The translations under genes were made by a program, and so were the position numbers. From positions 1-63,156 of the forward strand of contig NZ_BMIQ01000003.1 of the NCBI RefSeq assembly GCF_014642635.1: 63,156 bases of DNA. The letters are read 5' to 3'. A model generated the notes under the pieces. It did not search any database. It worked only from the letters and a program-made list of their open reading frames with translations, and had not been told where the DNA came from. Below, piece after piece: positions 59,125 to 63,156 of the stretch. Every line of letters starts with the position of its first letter. Positions within the stretch are counted from its first letter, which is position 1. Source of the stretch: Aureimonas endophytica (GTDB lineage: Bacteria > Pseudomonadota > Alphaproteobacteria > Rhizobiales > Rhizobiaceae).

Positions 59125-59181
59125 AGGATCGAGCCTTGGGTGTGATCGGTCGAACGACGTACCGAATTCCCCTGACCGGCG

Positions 59182-59565
59182 CTATCGAGCTGGACGCACG
59201 TCTGTCTGGCGAAAATCCTCTCCTACGTAAAGGAGAGCGGCGCCGCGCTCGTGCGCCAGGGCATAGGCGAAACAATCGCCGAAGTTCAGCCCGGCCGGAT
59301 GAAGGCCCTTGCCCTATCGCGCATAGGCGTCGGCCACATGCCGCGCCGCCGCCGGCGTGATGCTTTCGATCTCGAACCCAAGGCCGTCGAGAAGGCGGCG
59401 CAATTCCACTCCGAGGCCGCGGCGATCGGTGACGATCAGCGCCTCGGCCATCGTCCCCGCCGAGATCATCAGCGCCTCGGCAGACTCCAGCACGTCCATG
59501 CAGGCGCCGGCTTCCGGCTCGTCGAACAGGATCGCCATCAGCGCCGACGTGTCGACCACGATCAT
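59182..59565 (-). pseudogene. VapC-type PIN-domain toxin with a TAG nonsense codon
   Basis: From the ATG at 59565 it reads MIVVDTSALMAILFDEPEAG and MISAGTMAEALIVTDRRGLG, with the PIN Asp (VVDTSAL) and Glu (MAEAL). ADAYAR is followed by TAG at 59314-59316, where VapC proteins usually have Trp or Phe. The frame then continues without a gap as [20 protein letters not shown] and [13 protein letters not shown], supplying the remaining catalytic Asp residues, to a stop at 59182. Total 127 codons is exactly VapC length. One TGG-to-TAG change therefore explains the loss of activity. Confidence 0.8.
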
Positions 59566-59819
59566 CGCGGTAGACCGTCCTGACCATAGAGCTCTTCCTG
59601 GCTGCGGGCAGCGCCGGCACCGGCTGTCGCTTTGGCAGATCCGGTCCGGCGCAACTCTTCCATCAGAGCGCGCCGCTCGGCCGCTCCCGGTTTGCGCTGC
59701 ACCGGCACCAGTCGGACGGCGGCCCGGCCATGCCGCGTCAGCACGATCTCGTCGCCAGCCTCAGCCCGGCGCACCAGATCGGTGAGCTGCCCTTTCGCGT
59801 CTGTTATGGAAACCAGCAC
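59562..59819 (-). CDS. Phd/VapB-type antitoxin, intact partner of the nonsense-mutated VapC
   Basis: An 85-residue antitoxin starting MLVSITDAKGQLTDLVRRAE then DEIVLTRHGRAAVRLVPV, the Phd/YefM-type DNA-binding part. A basic, Ala-rich C-terminus follows (RRALMEELRRTGSAKATAGA). It overlaps the VapC pseudogene start by 4 bp. No lesion is visible, so the operon keeps its antitoxin while the toxin is interrupted. Confidence 0.82.
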   Translation of the reverse strand: MLVSITDAKGQLTDLVRRAEAGDEIVLTRHGRAAVRLVPVQRKPGAAERRALMEELRRTGSAKATAGAGAARSQEELYGQDGLPR

Positions 59820-59936
59820 GGTTCGTCCTTCCGGTCTGCATCAAGGCGTTGGGAAAAATTAGACCGCTCGATGGTCCATCACAACGCTCGGCAATCAGGC
59901 CGCGGACTTATGGTCGGGAGCGTCACGAGCAGCATT

Positions 59937-60385
59937 TCAACATGACGGGCAGTCGAGAGAAACACGCGCTCGTGGCTTGCTATAGGCCGTCGCTCCAAGA
60001 TCTGCGGCCTCCGACAGGAGTTCGTCGAAGGCAGAGAATTGATACTCGTAGCTCGCATCGATGATGATCAGAGCGGTTCCGTCTCGCCTGTTCAGGTCAT
60101 CTGGAATTTTGACATCGGACCCTTTGTCGAAACGTGCAAGGCGAGCGTTGCTGGCAATTGACCACTTGGTCACGGAGGCTTCCGATTGGTTGAGGGTAAC
60201 AGCACTGACCCTCAATCCCATCCGATCATCGCTGAACGGCGCCATCATCGAGAACCGCACTTCCAAGGGGTCCTTCAGATCGTCGACGGTGACGTCATGC
60301 ATATGCGCGACGATATCCGCGATCGCGTGCGCAGATTGGTTGAGACGACGGGATGTTGCGAATGCGAGCCGCCGATCAGCATAGC
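59937..60385 (-). pseudogene. TadE/TadG-like pilus assembly protein, 5'-truncated
   Basis: The readable part is DRRLAFATSRRLNQSAHAIA, DIVAHMHDVTVDDLKDPLEV, RMGLRVSAVTLNQSEASVTK, KIPDDLNRRDGTALIIIDAS and ends YSKPRARVSLDCPSC, the arrangement of TadE-like pseudopilins after their N-terminal membrane helix. The helix and start are missing; sequence similarity ends near 60385, where unrelated rightward mobile-element sequence begins. No other Tad genes are present, so it is a stray fragment. Confidence 0.5.
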
Positions 60386-60395
60386 ATATATTGCG

Positions 60396-60639
60396 GGGGC
60401 GGCAAAGTCAGCTATCACGCGAGCGGCGACGGCAGATATCTGCGTGGTGCATTGGAGATCTGGTATCGCAATGGCGACGAGAAGCCAGACCGCGGGCTCG
60501 TCGCCGCCATTTGCCGATATGCGGCGCAGACCTGGCCGGCGTTCCGCATTTCCTCGTTTCCGAAGCGATCAGCGCACCGGTCGAACCGGTGCCGGTGCCA
60601 TCCGACTATGCCGAACTCAGAGCTGGAGGGGCTTCATGA
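60396..60639 (+). pseudogene. Fragment of a mobile-element hypothetical gene upstream of the VWA gene
   Basis: One frame reads GGGKVSYHASGDGRYLRGAL, EIWYRNGDEKPDRGLVAAIC and YAAQTWPAF. After a shift near 60540 another gives GVPHFLVSEAISAPVEPVPV and PSDYAELRAGGAS, whose stop overlaps the start of the VWA gene in ATGA fashion. Together these look like the 3' part of the gene that normally precedes the VWA gene. The 5' end is cut at the TadE-like junction. Confidence 0.45.
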
Positions 60640-61256
60640 CCAAGGCTCTCACCAACCCGTTGGCGGCGATCGTCAAGGCGGCAGCCCAATCGCTCCCGGC
60701 GACGTCCGGCGCAACGGCGCGCGAGGCTGAGCGCCTCGCCCGGGAAACGAATGCGCTGGTGATCCTGGCTGATGTGTCACTGTCGAAGAACGAACGAGCT
60801 GGCGGCCGCCGGCGCATCGACATCCTGACGGACGCCCTCACCCACATCCTGCCGGACTTGCCAGAAGCGCACCGTATCGTCTTTTCCGGCGCGCCGCGTG
60901 CTCTGGCGCCGACGGAGGCGTTGCCCGAGCCGCACGGGGGAACGGCGATGCATCTGGCGATCGAGGCGGCCGCGCGCCACCGGCCGATGAAAACGGTCCT
61001 GATCACCGACGGCGAGCCGGACGATCGGCAGAGGACGCTGACCGCCGCCACGACGCTGACCGGAACGATGGACGTGATCTATTGCGGTGACGACGGCAAC
61101 GCGGACGCGATCGGCTTTCTCCGCACCTTGGCCGCGCAGGTCGGGGGACGTGTTGTGGTGCACGATCTGAGCCGCACCTCGGCCAAGGCAGGCGCAAGAC
61201 TCCTCGAGCTCTCCATGCGCGCGACGCTCGCGTTGCCGGCGCCGGCGGATAGCTGA
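60636..61256 (+). CDS. VWA-domain protein of an integrative/conjugative element
   Basis: A 206-residue soluble von Willebrand factor A-type domain. The metal-site first motif is modified (VILADVSLSKNE, compared with DxSxS), GGTAMHLAIEAAARHRPMKT carries the later Thr, and LITDGEPDDRQ the Asp. GGAGGGG lies 5 bases before the ATG. Such small VWA proteins recur in alphaproteobacterial ICEs next to a partner gene like the one that follows with a 1-bp overlap. A chaperone or scaffold role is a guess. Confidence 0.75.
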   Translation: MTKALTNPLAAIVKAAAQSLPATSGATAREAERLARETNALVILADVSLSKNERAGGRRRIDILTDALTHILPDLPEAHRIVFSGAPRALAPTEALPEPHGGTAMHLAIEAAARHRPMKTVLITDGEPDDRQRTLTAATTLTGTMDVIYCGDDGNADAIGFLRTLAAQVGGRVVVHDLSRTSAKAGARLLELSMRATLALPAPADS

Positions 61257-61732
61257 TGGACAGCCTGGTCCACATCACCCTCAACACCGGCCATCGCCGC
61301 CAATCGCCACGGAGCGAGGCAACCCAACTCGCGGTCGATTCCGTTGCCGTCGAGCTATCGCGAGCGCTGCGCGACGGCGAGACCTCCATCCTTCTCGGCA
61401 ACTTGACCGATGCCCCCCCGCATTATCGTCTCAAGGCCTCGGCCGTCGGCTCGGCGCTGCTTTGCACGGTCTTCGCGCCGATCGGCGCGCCCCTCGTGAC
61501 GTTCGGTATCGCCAAGCGCTCCCTGCACAGCGCGAAGCTGTGGGAATTGCTGCACAAGACCATCGATCATGCCGAGACGAGCGCCGAGCGGCCACCGCCG
61601 ACGCCGTGGCTCGGCGTCAGGATCGAGCCTACCATCGCGTTGGATCTCTCGGCGATGTCCTGGCTCGGCGATTACGAGCGGATCGTCGCCTGGGCTTGGA
61701 TCGAGCGGCGAGGCGGGGGGCGACGCGCGTGA
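61256..61732 (+). CDS. Conserved mobile-element protein linked to the VWA gene
   Basis: A 158-residue protein whose ATG overlaps the VWA stop by one base, showing coupling. A hydrophobic central segment (ALLCTVFAPIGAPLVTFGIA) may be a membrane hairpin, and the C-terminus has LDLSAMSWLGDYERIVAWAW. No family name is recognised. The intact state of this pair contrasts with the decayed genes around it. Confidence 0.6.
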   Translation: MDSLVHITLNTGHRRQSPRSEATQLAVDSVAVELSRALRDGETSILLGNLTDAPPHYRLKASAVGSALLCTVFAPIGAPLVTFGIAKRSLHSAKLWELLHKTIDHAETSAERPPPTPWLGVRIEPTIALDLSAMSWLGDYERIVAWAWIERRGGGRRA

Positions 61733-61868
61733 TATGATCGTACCCGTTCGCTCACGTATCGATGCCCTCCCCTTGCGGCCAAGCTGGCCCATTTCGTGGT
61801 GAGCCCCCGTAGAGAAGCCCACGCCTTACGGACCGCCGACCTTGATAGGACTCCCCTGCCTTGCCAGT

Positions 61869-62093
61869 TCAGGGTTTGAGCTCAAGCAAATCGCCTTGAA
61901 CTGCCGATGCTGGCTCCTCTTCGCGTGCCGGCAAAGGTGGCTGCTCGCCGCGAAGACGATCGATTTCGGCGAGCGCCGCACGAGCCTCACGGATCGGACA
62001 GTTCACCCAAGCCACTTCGTTGTATTTGTAGCGATCCACGCGGGTGCGTAAGCTTTGGATCATACTTTCTCGGTCAGACGTTTTCGCATCCAT
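61869..62093 (-). CDS. Small helical protein, third gene of a tight three-gene operon
   Basis: A 74-residue protein, mostly helical (DRESMIQSLRTRVDRYKYNE, IREARAALAEIDRLRGEQPP). It begins 2 bp after the upstream gene's stop, so is translated with it. No family recognised; a coiled-coil or nucleic-acid-associated role is possible from the Arg/Glu pattern. Confidence 0.5.
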   Translation of the reverse strand: MDAKTSDRESMIQSLRTRVDRYKYNEVAWVNCPIREARAALAEIDRLRGEQPPLPAREEEPASAVQGDLLELKP

Positions 62094-62095
62094 AG

Positions 62096-62308
62096 TTATC
62101 GCGACCTCCGAGGCAGGCGGAGAATAGATAAAGTTCGAACGAGTAAAGCGTCGCTATAGCGCTTCCTGCCATGTCTGGCCGACGCCAGCGAGGCGCTCGT
62201 ACTGGCCGACGCCAGCGAGGCGCTCGTACTGGCCGACGGTCGCGTTCTCGCGGTCAAGCGCGCGGCTGTCTCGGGATCAAAAAGCGGGGCGTCGGGACTG
62301 AGGCTCAT
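62096..62308 (-). CDS. Small Ser/Ala-rich protein with an internal nonapeptide repeat
   Basis: A 70-residue protein whose ATG overlaps the stop of the preceding gene (ATGA). The start (MSLSPDAPLFDPETAARLTA) looks ordinary. The middle is two copies of a nonapeptide containing STSASLAS, encoded by a 27-bp tandem DNA repeat, and the tail is basic (HGRKRYSDALLVRTL). Function unknown. Confidence 0.5.
   Translation of the reverse strand: MSLSPDAPLFDPETAARLTARTRPSASTSASLASASTSASLASARHGRKRYSDALLVRTLSILRLPRRSR
62175..62238. repeat. 27-bp in-frame tandem repeat (about 2.4 copies)
   Basis: CTGGCCGACGCCAGCGAGG plus CGCTCGTA occurs at 62175-62201 and again, identically, at 62202-62228, then starts a third time (CTGGCCGACGG). 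The unit is nine codons, so copy-number change would not break the frame. Confidence 0.85.
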
Positions 62309-62730
62309 TTCGCCATCCCCTCCAGCTCGACAGTAGGGGCCGGCATATTGTGAACGATGGCGCCGATCGCGGCGTAGAGCAGCGCATAGTCCGCGATCGG
62401 TAGAGACGAAAGCGCATGGCGTTCGCCGGTGATACGCCATGTTTTCATAGGCCCTACCGCAACCATGGGACCGCAGATGACAAGGGAGCGATAGTCGTCC
62501 TCGGAGCATTTTCGCGCGTCGATCACCGTCGCGCCGGCTTCGATAGCGGCCGGGAGGAGCTGATCCACCTCAGCAAGCGAAAAGCCTGACCAGGTCCTGT
62601 CGGCGTTCACCGTCGGCATGTACAGAACCGCGCTCGAACCGGGTCCGATCTTCAACAGCACGTCCGGCTGCATGATGCCGTCGAGGATCTCGGCGTCCAC
62701 GAGAGGGAAGCGTGCGGGGTCAAGGGCCAT
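62305..62730 (-). CDS. Conserved-type hypothetical protein, first gene of a three-gene operon
   Basis: A 141-residue soluble protein from the ATG at 62730 (MALDPARFPLVDAEILDGIM); an in-frame start at 62844 would add 38 less protein-like residues. Features are VLLKIGPGSSAVLYMPTVNA, WSGFSLAEVDQLLPAAIEAG and SLVICGPMVAVGPMKTWRIT. The last 4 bp overlap the next gene. No domain family recognised; strong codon bias and regular hydrophobic pattern suggest a genuine gene. Confidence 0.6.
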   Translation of the reverse strand: MALDPARFPLVDAEILDGIMQPDVLLKIGPGSSAVLYMPTVNADRTWSGFSLAEVDQLLPAAIEAGATVIDARKCSEDDYRSLVICGPMVAVGPMKTWRITGERHALSSLPIADYALLYAAIGAIVHNMPAPTVELEGMAK

Positions 62731-62924
62731 GTCGATCTCCGTCGACGGGCCGGGAAAGCCTCGCTCTCCCCCTTCAAGCCCGTCGAAGCGGGCTCGCCTG
62801 TCTTTCCCTCTCAGCATCAATCCGCGGAGCTCGACTTGCCCCAATTGTCATTAGCTTGGTGATCAAATTTCCCGTTCATTTAAACGATTGTGGCTCAAAT
62901 TCACTCCCACTGTTCCCCAGCGGT

Positions 62925-63156
62925 ATGCAACCTCACGACGCTTTCGCGTTCCTGAGATTAGCCATGCCAGACTCGCTCCTCGCTTCGTCGATCCCGCTGA
63001 CTGTAGGGTTGGACGTGCTCGAGGCCTCGGCGGGCCAGCCGTTGCTGGTGCGGGGAACATCCTCGACCTTGAACGTCGAAGACCGCCTGACGGGCGGCAG
63101 CGAGCACGATGTGCTGTCGCTGACCGGCTCGGGCTCGTTCGATCTCTCGAAGCTGG
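62925..63156 (+). CDS. Start of an unrecognised protein running off the window
   Basis: An open frame continues to the window end from either ATG 62925 (MQPHDAFAFLRLAMPDS) or ATG 62964. The readable part is Ser/Leu/Gly-rich: DVLEASAGQPLLVRGTSSTL, EDRLTGGSEHDVLSLTGSGS. The short GGSEHDVL and SGSFDL elements recall the turns of beta-helical or RTX/adhesin-type surface proteins, but too little is present to call it. Confidence 0.45.
   Translation, partial: MQPHDAFAFLRLAMPDSLLASSIPLTVGLDVLEASAGQPLLVRGTSSTLNVEDRLTGGSEHDVLSLTGSGSFDLSKL

Noticed and set aside
1-63156. CRISPR arrays, rRNA and tRNA genes
   Set aside because: No regularly spaced direct repeats, no 16S/23S-like conserved blocks and no convincing cloverleaf were seen by eye. 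A covariance-model scan would be decisive for tRNA-like fragments near the mobile segments.

Overview
The window is high-GC DNA that looks like an accessory replicon or genomic-island region of an alphaproteobacterium, most likely Hyphomicrobiales (rhizobia-like). The reasons are rhizopine-type mocDE genes, many ABC uptake operons with LacI/GntR/LysR regulators, a DUF3572 gene, an IS407-group element and integrative-element genes (strawberry-notch, toprim, VWA). No rRNA or tRNA gene was recognised. The assignment rests on reading motifs by eye; no search was run.

Layout. 1-5.9 kb: a glycerate-kinase 3' remnant, then a divergently regulated cluster of a MocD-like desaturase/oxygenase, a MocE-like Rieske ferredoxin, a ferredoxin reductase and a TIM-barrel isomerase, with a LacI-type regulator facing away. 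This is the composition of a rhizopine or O-methyl-cyclitol demethylation module. 6-9.6 kb: a VOC protein, an FeS-type photolyase and a small winged-helix protein. 9.8-16.1 kb: a LacI-controlled ribose/inositol-type ABC importer with an unrecognised 475-residue protein at its end. 16.2-23.9 kb: a polar amino-acid ABC importer with an Asp/Glu-racemase-family protein, a TMADH-like flavin oxidoreductase and a divergent ornithine-cyclodeaminase-like reductase. The adjacent LysR regulator is truncated.

24.1-32.7 kb holds three zinc-dependent MDR dehydrogenases, including an FdhA-type formaldehyde dehydrogenase. Among them sit an SRPBCC protein, a membrane protein, an FmdB zinc ribbon, a frameshifted ion channel and an unusual PAS-PAS-PAS-REC-LuxR fusion. 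33-41.5 kb holds an IS407-group end remnant, a DUF2231/sorbosone dehydrogenase pair, a hemolysin-III protein, several small proteins and a cation/proton antiporter fused to a cNMP-binding domain. 41.7-49.6 kb is a complete GntR-controlled sugar importer and catabolic operon with a built-in alpha/beta esterase, an epimerase and a Gfo/Idh/MocA oxidoreductase.

49.7 kb to the end begins with an intact IS407-group IS and then becomes a graveyard of mobile-element genes. It contains a GNAT/FeeM-like acyltransferase broken by a 13-bp tandem duplication, a receiver protein with Glu in place of the phospho-acceptor Asp, a broken toprim primase, and an IS701 remnant fused in frame to a strawberry-notch C-terminus. 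It also has four toxin-antitoxin loci: in two the antitoxin is intact and the toxin carries nonsense mutations, one has a frameshifted antitoxin, and one appears intact behind a perfect 15-bp palindromic operator. A VWA gene pair and a tight three-gene operon look intact. The last gene runs off the window.

The catabolic islands work as uptake-plus-breakdown modules, each with a local repressor. In all three importers a stem-loop follows the binding-protein gene. The right-hand 13 kb records repeated insertion and decay.
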